Assembly: GCA_005503085.1 (NCBI GenBank)
Contig: SCOI01000019.1
Span: forward strand, 58,838-122,837
Direction of reading: 5' to 3'
From: Burkholderiales bacterium C2
GTDB lineage: Bacteria; Pseudomonadota; Gammaproteobacteria; Burkholderiales; Burkholderiaceae_C
Length of the DNA: 64,000 bases
Below the pieces are notes generated by a model. The model was not told where the DNA came from, made no database searches, and worked only from the letters and a program-made list of their open reading frames with translations. The stretch's first letter is position 1. Each line of letters opens with the position of its first letter. A program made the position numbers and the translations under genes. Below are positions 34,208 through 42,500 of the stretch, one piece after another.

Positions 34208-35452
34208 TCACCAGAAACCCAGCGCCTCGCGCAGCTCGGCGTGCTCGCGGGCATGGTCCTGCAAGGGTGTGCCGGCCATCGCCGCGGCCCAGGCCTGGCG
34301 GAAGGCCGTGACGCCGGCCGCGATGCCGCCGGGGTGGCCAAAGATGCCGCCGCCGGCCGCGTGGATCAGATCGGCCGTGCCCAGCGCCGCATAGGTGCCG
34401 GGTGCCTGCAGCCCGGTCTGGCCCGAGCTGAAGACCGGCATCGCGGACATCGGCGCCTGCTCGAACAACGGCTGCAGCACCGCGCGCGCGGCCGCGATCA
34501 CGCTGTCGTCGGGCTCGCTGAACTTGTTGGCCAGGCCATTGACATGCAGATGGTCGGCGCCGGCCAGGCGCTGGATCTGCTGCCAGGGCGCGTAATCCCA
34601 GCCCAGCGCCGGGCAGCGGCTCAGCCAACCCCAGCCGGCGCGGTGGCCATGGATCGGTAACTGGGCATGGCGGCGCAGCTCGGTCAGGCCCACCAGGCCC
34701 ACCGCATTGAGGCTGACCATCACGCAGGTGCCGCCGAGCGATTGCACGAGATCATGGCGGTGCCGCATCTGGTCCAGATCACCGCTCAGATTGAAGGCCA
34801 CCATGGGCTTGCGGCCGAGCTTGTCGGCGGCCGCATTGACGACGGCCATCACCGCGCGCACCCGCTCCTCGAAGGGGCAGTGCGGGCCATCGGCCTGCAG
34901 CTCGTCGTCCTTGATGAAGTCGATGCCGCCGGCCAGCAGCTGACGCACCTGCTCGGCCGTCTCCTTGGGGTTCAGGCCCACGCTGGGCTTGATGATGGTG
35001 CCGATCAGCGGGCCGGCAGGCACACCGGCCAGCGCTCGTGTGCCGGCGATGCCGAAGGCCGGGCCGGCATAGGCGGCGGCAAAGGCCGGCGGCAGCCGCA
35101 GATCGGTGATGCGCAGGCCCGAGACCTGGCGCAGCTCGAACAGATTGCCGGCAATCGTTGCGATCAGATTCGGCAGCGAGGGTCCGAGGTTCTCCAGCGG
35201 CCAGGACAGTTCCAGCTTGCAGCGGGTGTAGCACTTGCTCGGCATGCCACCGGGCAGGCTGGGCTGATCGCTGGTGTCGATGACCTCCAGCTGCTCGACC
35301 CGCGCGCCGGACCGCGCCTTCAGCGCGGGCGTCTCGGCCGCCAGCGCGAGAAAAGTGCCGCTGGACTGCTCGCCGGCGATGACCTCGGCCGCGCGGCGCG
35401 GGTCATCGCCGGTCTCCAGCCAGTAGCTGGCGTGGATGCGTTCGCCGTTCAT
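34208..35452 (-). CDS. RuBisCO-like protein, probable 3-oxo-isoapionate-4-phosphate transcarboxylase/hydrolase or decarboxylase
   Basis: Large-subunit RuBisCO homologue without carbon fixation. In the 414-residue protein the metal and catalytic sites align: GTIIKPSVGL (Lys155), GGIDFIKDDE (Lys181 carbamate, Asp183, Glu184), IHGHRAG (His270, Arg271), HVNGLANKF (loop-6-like Lys310), SSGQ (342-345) and the phosphate loop GGGIFGHPGG. Carter and colleagues showed that RuBisCO-like proteins beside DUF1537 kinases act on 3-oxo-isoapionate-4-phosphate, either splitting it (to 3-phosphoglycerate and glycolate) or decarboxylating it; the sequence alone does not decide. Its start overlaps the SDR stop (TGATG). 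Confidence 0.87.
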   Translation of the reverse strand: MNGERIHASYWLETGDDPRRAAEVIAGEQSSGTFLALAAETPALKARSGARVEQLEVIDTSDQPSLPGGMPSKCYTRCKLELSWPLENLGPSLPNLIATIAGNLFELRQVSGLRITDLRLPPAFAAAYAGPAFGIAGTRALAGVPAGPLIGTIIKPSVGLNPKETAEQVRQLLAGGIDFIKDDELQADGPHCPFEERVRAVMAVVNAAADKLGRKPMVAFNLSGDLDQMRHRHDLVQSLGGTCVMVSLNAVGLVGLTELRRHAQLPIHGHRAGWGWLSRCPALGWDYAPWQQIQRLAGADHLHVNGLANKFSEPDDSVIAAARAVLQPLFEQAPMSAMPVFSSGQTGLQAPGTYAALGTADLIHAAGGGIFGHPGGIAAGVTAFRQAWAAAMAGTPLQDHAREHAELREALGFW

Positions 35453-36222
35453 CAGATGCAGCGGCCGCCATCCACCTCCAGCGCGACGCCGGTGATGAAC
35501 TCCGCGTCGTCGCTGGCCAGAAAGGCCGTGGCCTTGGCGATGTCCAGCGGGGTCGACATGCGGCCCATTGGGATCGTCGCGATGATCTTTGCCCGCGTGG
35601 CCTCGCTGTCCTCGCCGGGCAGGAAGTCCTGGATCAGGCCGGTCGCCCCCATCACCGGATTGATCGCGCAGACGCGTATGCCCTCGGGCGCCAACTCGAT
35701 GGCCATACCCTTGGTCAAGGTGATCGCCGCGCCCTTGGTACCGCTGTACCAGCTCAGGCCCGGCCGCGGGCGCAGGCCCGCCGTCGACGCGATATTGATG
35801 ATGACGCCGCTGCGCTGTTGCTTGAACAGCGGCACGGTGTGGATCGCGCCCAGATAGATGCTCTTCACATTGGTCGCGTAGACGCGGTCGAAGGTCGCCT
35901 CGTCGACGTCCAGCATCGGCTGGTTCTTGTGCGTGGTGCCGGCGTTGTTGATCAGGATGTCGACGCGGCCGTACTGTTTCACGGTGGCGGCCACCATCGC
36001 AGCGACCGACTCGTTCTTCGTCACATCGGCATGCACGGGGATGGCCTTGCCACCGGCCGCCTCGATCTCCGCGGCCACCTTCTCGGCCGCATCGAAGCGC
36101 CAGTCGGCCACGACCACCTTGGCACCCAGCTCGGCGAAGAGCTTGGCAATGCCCTCGCCGAAGCCGCCGCCGGCCCCGGTCACGATGGCCACGCGGTCCT
36201 GCAGTTTCTTGGTTTCGCTCAT
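35452..36222 (-). CDS. SDR family NAD(P)-dependent oxidoreductase (apionate cluster)
   Basis: Short-chain dehydrogenase, 256 residues, with cofactor motif VAIVTGAGGGFGEGIAKLFA, NNAG near residue 90, catalytic Ser in NIASTAGLRP and YSGTK, and TGVALEVDGG at the end. Placed between an aldehyde dehydrogenase and the RuBisCO-like gene, it could make the acid sugar from an aldose, lactone or alcohol precursor or reduce an oxo acid. The published apiose scheme uses a Gfo/Idh/MocA dehydrogenase instead, so its role here is open. Confidence 0.9.
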   Translation of the reverse strand: MSETKKLQDRVAIVTGAGGGFGEGIAKLFAELGAKVVVADWRFDAAEKVAAEIEAAGGKAIPVHADVTKNESVAAMVAATVKQYGRVDILINNAGTTHKNQPMLDVDEATFDRVYATNVKSIYLGAIHTVPLFKQQRSGVIINIASTAGLRPRPGLSWYSGTKGAAITLTKGMAIELAPEGIRVCAINPVMGATGLIQDFLPGEDSEATRAKIIATIPMGRMSTPLDIAKATAFLASDDAEFITGVALEVDGGRCI

Positions 36223-36234
36223 CTCTAAGTCTCC

Positions 36235-37683
36235 TCAGCCGTGTTGGATGGCAATGGTCTTGATGGTCGTGAAGCTGCGCAGCCCCTCAAAGGCTTTCTC
36301 GCGGCCATAGCCCGAATGCTTCATGCCGCCGAAGGGCAGCTCGATGCCGCCGCCGGCGCCGTAGTTGTTGACAAAGACCTGGCCGGCCTCGATGCGGTGC
36401 GCGGCGCGCAGCTGGCGCGCGCCATCGCGGGTCCAGACCGCGGAGGTCAGGCCGAAGGGCGTGCCGTTGGCCAACTCAATCGCCTCGTCCTCGCTGTCGA
36501 AGGCAAAGGCCGCCAGCACCGGACCGAAGACCTCCATCTGCGCGACCGGGTGCTCGCTGGGCACGGCGTCCAAGAGCATCGGCGGGAAGTAGAAACCGCC
36601 GGCCGGCGCATCGGCGGCCAGCTTGGCGCGGGCCGCGAGCTGGATGCCGTCGGCCAGCGCCGCATCGATCATCGCGGACACGCGGTCCAGCTGGCGGCGG
36701 TTGATCAGCGGGCCGCAGTCGGGGCCGGTCTTGCCGGCACCGGTCGTCAGCGCCTCGAAGCGCGCCTTCAGCTGCGCGATCACCGTGTCGTAGATCGAAC
36801 GCTCGATCAGCACGCGGCTGCCGGCCGCGCAGGTCTGGCCGGCGTTCTGCACGATGGCGTTGACGACCACCGGCAGGGCCTTGTCCAGATCGGCATCGGC
36901 GAACAGGAGTTGCGGCGACTTGCCGCCCAGCTCCAGCGTGACCGGCACATGGTTGGCTGCAGCGGCCTGGGCCACCGCGGTGCCGGTCTGCGGCGAGCCG
37001 GTGAAGGAGATGTGATTGATGCCGGTATGGGCGGCCAGCGCGGCGCCGGCCTCGACGCCCAGCCCGCAGACGATGTTCAGGGCGCCGGCCGGCAGGCCGG
37101 CCTGCAGCGCCAGCGCGGCAATGCGCAGCGGGCTCAGGCAGGCGTCCTCGGCCGGCTTGACGACGCAGGCATTGCCGGCCGCCAGCGCACCGCCGACCGA
37201 GCGGCCGAAGATCTGCGCCGGGTAGTTCCACGGGATGATGTGGCCCGTCACGCCATGCGGCACGCGCACGGCGATCACGGTGCTGCCGGCCGCATAGGGA
37301 ATGCTCTCGCCATGCAGCTTGTCGGCCGCGCCGCCGTAATACTCGAAGTAGCGCGCGCAGGCGGTGATGTCGGCCTTGGCCTGCTGGATAGGCTTGCCGG
37401 TGTCGGCGCACTCCAGCAGCGACAACTCCTCATGGTGTTGCAGGATCAGTGCCGACAGCTTCGTCAGGATGCGGCCGCGCTCGGTAGCCGTGCAGCGGCC
37501 CCAGGCGCCGTGGAAGGCGGCGCGCGCCGCCTGCACTGCGGCGTCGATATCGCGCGCATCGCTGCGCGGCAGGCTGGTGAAGACCTGGCCGTCGGACGGG
37601 TCCAGCACGTCGATGCGCAGGCCCGAGAGCGCGGCGCAATGCTCGCCGGCGATCAGATTGAGTTGGGACTTCAGGTCCATCAT
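36235..37683 (-). CDS. Aldehyde dehydrogenase family protein (apionate cluster)
   Basis: NAD(P)-dependent oxidation of an aldehyde to an acid. The 482-residue protein has the cofactor site WNYPAQIFGR...GNACVVKPAEDA, the general-base Glu in LELGGKSPQ and the catalytic Cys in NAGQTCAAGSR; C-terminal FGGMKHSGYGREKA is standard. It overlaps the stop of the second dctP gene (TGATG), so it belongs to this operon. It might oxidise glycolaldehyde or an apiose-derived aldehyde; neither can be shown from sequence. The start ATG 37683 is preferred over the TTG at 37686. Confidence 0.9.
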   Translation of the reverse strand: MMDLKSQLNLIAGEHCAALSGLRIDVLDPSDGQVFTSLPRSDARDIDAAVQAARAAFHGAWGRCTATERGRILTKLSALILQHHEELSLLECADTGKPIQQAKADITACARYFEYYGGAADKLHGESIPYAAGSTVIAVRVPHGVTGHIIPWNYPAQIFGRSVGGALAAGNACVVKPAEDACLSPLRIAALALQAGLPAGALNIVCGLGVEAGAALAAHTGINHISFTGSPQTGTAVAQAAAANHVPVTLELGGKSPQLLFADADLDKALPVVVNAIVQNAGQTCAAGSRVLIERSIYDTVIAQLKARFEALTTGAGKTGPDCGPLINRRQLDRVSAMIDAALADGIQLAARAKLAADAPAGGFYFPPMLLDAVPSEHPVAQMEVFGPVLAAFAFDSEDEAIELANGTPFGLTSAVWTRDGARQLRAAHRIEAGQVFVNNYGAGGGIELPFGGMKHSGYGREKAFEGLRSFTTIKTIAIQHG

Positions 37684-38663
37684 CAACGCACCGCCTGGAT
37701 CGCTGCGATCTTGTCGGCACCGAACTCTTTGGCGAAAGCCGCATAGGCCGGCGCCACCGCCTTGCGGAAGCTCTCGCCGTCGACCTTCTCGATCACCTGC
37801 ATGCCGTCCTTGCGCAGCTGAGCGATGCCGGTGGACTCGTCCTCGTTGACTTTGCGACGCTGCGCGATGGCACCCTTTTGCGCGGCCTCGACAAAGACCT
37901 TTTTGTCGGCATCGCTCAGCTTGTTCCAGACCGTGGGCGACATCAGGATCACGGCCGGCGAATAGACATGGCCGGTCAGCGACAGGTATTTCTGCACCTG
38001 GGCGAACTTGGACGAAAGGATCACCGGGATTGGGTTCTCCTGGCCATCGACCGTGCCCTGCTGCAGCGCACCGAACAACTCCGGGAAGGCCATCGGCGTA
38101 GGCAGCAGGCCGAAGCTCTTGTAGCCGTCCATATGCACCTTGTTCTCCATCGTCCGCAGCTTCAGGCCGGCCGCGTCGCCGGCCGTCATGATGGGCCGCT
38201 TGTTATTGCTCATATGGCGGAAGCCGTTCTCGGTCCAGGCCAGGCCGATCAGGCCCTTGGCCGGCATCTTCTTCAGGATGTCCTGGCCTATGGGCCCGTC
38301 CATCACCTTGCGCGCATGCTCGTAGTCGCGGAACAGAAAGGGGATGTCAACGATCTTGGTCTCGGGCACGAAGTTGCCCAGCGCGCCGGTCGAGACATTG
38401 GTCAGATCCTGCGTGCCGAGCTGCACCGCCTCGATTTGCTCGCGCTCGCCGCCCAGCGCCGAGCTGGGGAACTGCTGGCATTTGTAGCGGCCCTGTGTGC
38501 CCTTCTCGACCTCGTCGCAGAAGGTCACCGAACCGACCCAGTAATGCGAGTCCTTGGCCGGGGTGTAGCCGATCTTCAGCACGGTTTGTGCACCGGCCGT
38601 GCCGGTGATCAGGGCAATGGCCGCCAGCAGGGTGGCGCGGCAAAGACGGTGTTGCTGTTGCAT
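37683..38663 (-). CDS. TRAP transporter solute-binding protein (DctP), copy 2
   Basis: Periplasmic ligand-binding subunit of a tripartite (TRAP) uptake system for an acid sugar. The 326-residue precursor has a signal peptide (about residues 1-25, ending GTAGA), then TVLKIGYTPAKDSHY and the family marks KGLIGLAWTENGFRHM (with the ligand-binding Arg of the DctP family) and QGTVDGQENPIPVI. It is nearly identical over long stretches to 41474-42454 in the same locus. No dctQ/dctM is adjacent to this copy; it may share the QM pair at 39.6-41.4 kb. Confidence 0.93.
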   Translation of the reverse strand: MQQQHRLCRATLLAAIALITGTAGAQTVLKIGYTPAKDSHYWVGSVTFCDEVEKGTQGRYKCQQFPSSALGGEREQIEAVQLGTQDLTNVSTGALGNFVPETKIVDIPFLFRDYEHARKVMDGPIGQDILKKMPAKGLIGLAWTENGFRHMSNNKRPIMTAGDAAGLKLRTMENKVHMDGYKSFGLLPTPMAFPELFGALQQGTVDGQENPIPVILSSKFAQVQKYLSLTGHVYSPAVILMSPTVWNKLSDADKKVFVEAAQKGAIAQRRKVNEDESTGIAQLRKDGMQVIEKVDGESFRKAVAPAYAAFAKEFGADKIAAIQAVR

Positions 38664-38695
38664 GGCTGTCTCCGTTATGTAGGGGCGTGGCGTCG

Positions 38696-39535
38696 TCAGG
38701 TGATGCGCTGGATGCTGTCGGCGATCTCGGGGCGGTCGAAGACGCCCTTCCAGTCCTCGCGCATCAATCGCGGCTTGCCAAAGGCGATGGCCTTGTTGCA
38801 GGCGTCGGAGAACTGGCCCGGGATCTCCTTGAAGATCACCGCCGCGAGGATGGTCATATGGCCCAGGAGGAAGTCGCGCGCCGCCTCGGCCGGCACGCCG
38901 CGCTTGACGACCTCGTCCATGCCCTCGCGCATCACGTCCAGCAGAGTCGCGCAGACAGTCTCGGACAGGCCCGGCTCCAGCAGCGCCATCTGGTCGACGG
39001 TCAGCCGGTAGGAACGCAGGATGGGCGCGTAAATCGTCTTGGCAATGTCCTCGCCCAGCGCGAAGTCGCCGTCGGTGCCCTGCATCAGCGCGCTGACCAC
39101 CGACTGCTTGGCATGCAAGCCACCGAAGAAATCGCGCCGGCCCTCGGGCGTGCTCTCGTCGTTGAAGATCGGCGGATGGCAGGGGTGGGCGACGAAATAG
39201 ACCAGGTCGGGTCGCTCGGGCAGATGGCCGGCGAAGGGCGCGGCGGCGTCCAGCGTCATCACCATCGTGCCGGGCTTGAGCAGTGGCGCGATCTCGTGCG
39301 AGAGCTTGCCGATCAAGGTATCGGGCACCGCCAGGATCACGACCTCGGCACCGTCCAGCGCGGCCTCGGCCGAGACGCAGTCGATGCCCAACTCATCCTT
39401 GAGCCGTTGGCGGCCGCCGGCGCCAGGCTCGACGTGCCGCACCTCGTAGGCCGAGCCGATCAGGTTGCGGCTCAGGCGGTAGCCCATCTTGCCGCCGGCG
39501 CCGAACAGCGCGATTGTCGAAGTTCCTGCCGTCAT
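38696..39535 (-). CDS. apnO: D-apionate oxidoisomerase-like dehydrogenase
   Basis: Rossmann-fold, NAD-dependent enzyme, 279 residues, starting with ALFGAGGKMGYRLSRNLIG. The rest (VAHPCHPPIFNDE and an all-helical C-terminal half with SLGHMTILAAVIFKE-like packing, e.g. LLGHMTILAAVIFKEIPG) resembles the dehydrogenase family from which D-apionate oxidoisomerase was described: it oxidises D-apionate with migration of a hydroxymethyl group to 3-oxo-isoapionate. Its presence beside a DUF1537 kinase and RuBisCO-like protein supports that call. GGAGG is 6 bp before the ATG. First gene of the second half, with its own candidate operator upstream. Confidence 0.75.
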   Translation of the reverse strand: MTAGTSTIALFGAGGKMGYRLSRNLIGSAYEVRHVEPGAGGRQRLKDELGIDCVSAEAALDGAEVVILAVPDTLIGKLSHEIAPLLKPGTMVMTLDAAAPFAGHLPERPDLVYFVAHPCHPPIFNDESTPEGRRDFFGGLHAKQSVVSALMQGTDGDFALGEDIAKTIYAPILRSYRLTVDQMALLEPGLSETVCATLLDVMREGMDEVVKRGVPAEAARDFLLGHMTILAAVIFKEIPGQFSDACNKAIAFGKPRLMREDWKGVFDRPEIADSIQRIT

Positions 39536-39564
39536 GCCATGCCTCCAGGTTGCTGCTGGCCTAA

Positions 39565-39603
39565 TGGTATGATGAGCGCATCAGCACATAACTGGTATTT
39601 ACC
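39565..39603. promoter_or_regulatory. GGTAT direct repeats, candidate FCD-regulator operator
   Basis: In the 83-bp gap between dctM and apnO, GGTAT occurs at 39566-39570 and 39594-39598, 28 bp apart. The first is in TGGTATGATGA (39565-39575), which resembles FCD-type sites; the second is in the palindrome GGTATTTACC (39594-39603). Between them are TGATG and CATCA (39570-39574, 39579-39583), another inverted pair. E. coli NanR, of the same regulator class, binds GGTATA repeats. This is the likely control region of apnO and downstream genes; function inferred. Confidence 0.5.
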
Positions 39604-39618
39604 CGCGCGCCGCCCGCT

Positions 39619-40911
39619 TTACTTGAAGCCCATCGCGTGAGGCAGCCAGGTGCTCAGCGCCGGCACAAAGGTGATCGTCATCAGGATCACGCCGTGGGCC
39701 CACAGAAAAGGCTTGAGTTCGCGCACCAGGGCCCCCAGCGGCACCCGCGAGACATTCGACGTGACGAAGAGCAGGCCGCCGACCGGCGGCGTGATCATCC
39801 CCAGCGTCAGGTTGAAGATGACCACCATCGCGAAGTGCACCGGGTCGACCCCGATCTTGGCCGCCACCGGTGCCAGGATGGGCACCAGCACCATCACGCC
39901 AGGCAAGGGCTCGATGAAGATGCCGAACAGCAGCAGGAAGATGTTGACCACCAGCAAAAAGGTTACGGGCGAAAAGTTCTGCGCCGCCATCCACTCGGCC
40001 AGGTACTGAGGCAGACCCTCGATGGTCAGCACCCAGGCAAAGGCCGCCGACATGCCGATGATGATCAGCACCGAGGCGGTCAGCAGGGCCGAGCGGGCCA
40101 GGATGTCGGGCAGGGCCTTCCACTCCAAGGTCCGGTAGATGAACTTGCCGCAGACCAGGGCATAGAACACCGCCACCACCGAGGCTTCGGTGGGCGTAAA
40201 CCAGCCGGCCCGCATGCCGCCCAGGATGATGACCGGCAGCAGCAGGGCCGGCAGGGCCTTGAAGCTGGTGCTCATGATTTCGCGCCAACCGGGGTGCTCG
40301 CCGTCGCCGCGGTAGTTGCGCTTGGTCGAGATGCGCCAGTTGACGAAGCTCATGCCTATCGCGATCAGCAGGCCCGGCAGCAGGCCGGCGACAAAGAGCG
40401 CGCCGACCGACACGCTCTCGTCCTGCAACGCGTAGATGATCATGATGATGGACGGCGGGATGATGGGCCCGACGATGGCGGTCGCCGCGGTCAGCGCCGC
40501 TGCGTAGGCGCGGTCGTAGCCGGCCTTGTCCATCATCTTGATCATCATCGAGCCCGGGCCGGCCGCATCGGCCAGGGCCGAGCCCGAGATGCCGGAGAAG
40601 AAGGTCAGGCCGACCACGTTCGTGTAGCCCAGGCCGCCACGCTTGTGGCCGACGAACTGGCTGGCAAAGCGCAGCAGCACCTCGGTCAGCGAGCCGCCGC
40701 TCATCAGCTCGGCTGCCAGGATGAAGAAGGGCACGGCCATCAGCGGGAAGCTGTCGATGCCGGTGAAGGTTTCCTTCAGCAGCACGAACAAAGGGAACGT
40801 CGTGCCCAGGGTCAGCGCGGTCAAGGTGGACAGTCCCAGCGCAAACGCCACCGGCACGCCGATCGCCAGATAGACACAGGCGCTGATCAACAAAATCACA
40901 CTGGCACTCAT
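39619..40911 (-). CDS. dctM: TRAP transporter large permease subunit (DctM)
   Basis: Membrane subunit that forms the sodium-coupled transport channel. The 430-residue protein has about twelve hydrophobic helices, with family blocks PFFILAAELMSGGSLTEVLLR, GLTFFSGISGSALADAA and GPIIPPSIIMIIYAL. Its start overlaps dctQ by four bases. Together with dctP and dctQ it forms a complete TRAP system for acid sugars; the neighbouring catabolic genes suggest threonate, erythronate or apionate. Confidence 0.94.
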   Translation of the reverse strand: MSASVILLISACVYLAIGVPVAFALGLSTLTALTLGTTFPLFVLLKETFTGIDSFPLMAVPFFILAAELMSGGSLTEVLLRFASQFVGHKRGGLGYTNVVGLTFFSGISGSALADAAGPGSMMIKMMDKAGYDRAYAAALTAATAIVGPIIPPSIIMIIYALQDESVSVGALFVAGLLPGLLIAIGMSFVNWRISTKRNYRGDGEHPGWREIMSTSFKALPALLLPVIILGGMRAGWFTPTEASVVAVFYALVCGKFIYRTLEWKALPDILARSALLTASVLIIIGMSAAFAWVLTIEGLPQYLAEWMAAQNFSPVTFLLVVNIFLLLFGIFIEPLPGVMVLVPILAPVAAKIGVDPVHFAMVVIFNLTLGMITPPVGGLLFVTSNVSRVPLGALVRELKPFLWAHGVILMTITFVPALSTWLPHAMGFK

Positions 40912-41426
40912 AGGGAGGCACTCGCATTCGCATCAAAGTGGGCGTCGGAGGCGAAGACACGCGCGGATAGATAACCGCGCATGACCAGCAGCCAGTGCAC
41001 GATCAGCAACGCGCCGCCGATGGGCATCGCGGCGTAGACGTAGGCAAACGAGATCTGGGTCGCGGCAGTGGTCTGGTATTGAGTGCGCTCTAGATAGAGC
41101 AGGCCGAACCAGATCATGAAGCCGAAGAAGCCCAGCATCAGCAGCGAGATCAGCCAGCGCAAGAGCACCGCCAGCGCCGGCGGCACACCGTCCTGCAGGT
41201 TGTCCACCGCGATATGGCCGCCATAGCGCAAGACCGGCCCGGCACCCAGAAAGGTCAGCCAGATCATCAGATGGCGCGACACTTCCTCGGCCCACTCGAT
41301 CGACTCGCTGGTCAGATAGCGCAGGCCAACATTGGCGAAGATGATCACCGCCATCGCCGCCAGCAGCAGGATCAGCACCCAGCGATTGGCCGCGAGGAAG
41401 TACTTCTCGAAGGTATTCAGCAACAT
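40908..41426 (-). CDS. dctQ: TRAP transporter small permease subunit (DctQ)
   Basis: Small four-helix membrane subunit of the TRAP system, 172 residues. Helices are at about residues 14-35, 48-65, 85-107 and 125-147; the motif SIEWAEEVSRHLMIWLTFLGAG is the DctQ signature. Located 47 bp after dctP and overlapping dctM at ATGA. Confidence 0.93.
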   Translation of the reverse strand: MLLNTFEKYFLAANRWVLILLLAAMAVIIFANVGLRYLTSESIEWAEEVSRHLMIWLTFLGAGPVLRYGGHIAVDNLQDGVPPALAVLLRWLISLLMLGFFGFMIWFGLLYLERTQYQTTAATQISFAYVYAAMPIGGALLIVHWLLVMRGYLSARVFASDAHFDANASASL

Positions 41427-41473
41427 GCGGGACTCCTGCGCAGGCCAGAGGGCTGGCGTGCGCGGCTGGTTCT

Positions 41474-42454
41474 TTACTTCACCGCCTGGATGGCCGCGAT
41501 CTTGTCAGCGCCGAACTCCTTGGCGAAGTTCGCATAGGCCGGGGTCACAGCCTTGCGGAAGGCCTCGCCATCGACCTTCTCGACCACCTGCATGCCGTCC
41601 TTGCGCAGCTGGGCGATGCCGCTGGCCTCGTCGTCATTGACCTTTTTGCGCTGCGCCGCCGCGCCCTTGGCCGCCGCGTCGAGGAAGACCTTCTTGTCGG
41701 CCTCGTTCAGCTTGTTCCAGACCGCTGGCGACAGCAACAGCACGGCCGGCGAGTAGACATGGCCGGTCAGCGACAAATGCTTCTGCACCTGGGCGAACTT
41801 GGACGACAGGATCACCGGGATCGGGTTCTCCTGGCCGTCGACCGTGCCCTGCTGCAGCGCGCCGAACAGCTCGGGAAAGGCCATCGGCGTGGGCAGCAGG
41901 CCGAAGGTCTTGTATCCCTCCATATGGATCTTGTTCTCCATCGTGCGCAGCTTCAGGCCTTTCGCATCAGCCGGCGTCACGATGGCGTGCTTGTTATTGG
42001 TCATGTGGCGGAAGCCGTTCTCGGTCCAGGCCAGGCCGATCAGGCCCTTGGTCTGCAGCTTCTTCAGCACCTCCTGGCCGATGGGTCCGTCCATCGTGTG
42101 GCGCGCATGGTTGTAGTCGCGAAACAGGAAGGGGATGTCGAAGATCTTGGACTCGGGCAGGAAGTTTCCCAGCGGGCCGGTCGAGGTATTGGTCAGGTCC
42201 TGGGTGCCCAGCTGCACCGCCTCGATCTGCTCCCGCTCGCCGCCCAGCGCCGAGCTGGGGAACTGCTGGCATTTGTAGCGGCCCTGCGTGCCCTTCTCGA
42301 TCTCGTCGCAGAAGGCGGTCGAGCCGACGCCGTAATGCGACTCCTTGCTGGTCGCGTAGCCGATCTTCAGCACGGTCTGGGCCGAGGCGGCACCGGTGAG
42401 GGCGGTCATGGCGATGAGGGCCAGGGCGGCCCCTTGGATAGCGTTCTTTGTCAT
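41474..42454 (-). CDS. dctP: TRAP transporter solute-binding protein (DctP), copy 1
   Basis: Same family as 37683-38663 and 326 residues long, with a signal peptide (ending AASA), TVLKIGYATSKESHYGVG, the arginine-containing KGLIGLAWTENGFRHM and QGTVDGQENPIPVILSSKFAQVQ. Immediately upstream of dctQ-dctM, so it is the cognate binding protein of that pair. It lies 46 bp after denD, placing transport genes directly behind the threonate/erythronate enzymes. Confidence 0.94.
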   Translation of the reverse strand: MTKNAIQGAALALIAMTALTGAASAQTVLKIGYATSKESHYGVGSTAFCDEIEKGTQGRYKCQQFPSSALGGEREQIEAVQLGTQDLTNTSTGPLGNFLPESKIFDIPFLFRDYNHARHTMDGPIGQEVLKKLQTKGLIGLAWTENGFRHMTNNKHAIVTPADAKGLKLRTMENKIHMEGYKTFGLLPTPMAFPELFGALQQGTVDGQENPIPVILSSKFAQVQKHLSLTGHVYSPAVLLLSPAVWNKLNEADKKVFLDAAAKGAAAQRKKVNDDEASGIAQLRKDGMQVVEKVDGEAFRKAVTPAYANFAKEFGADKIAAIQAVK

Positions 42455-42500
42455 GGTTTGTCTCCTGTTTTTCTATAGCGAAGGGTTGAAGAAATGGAAG

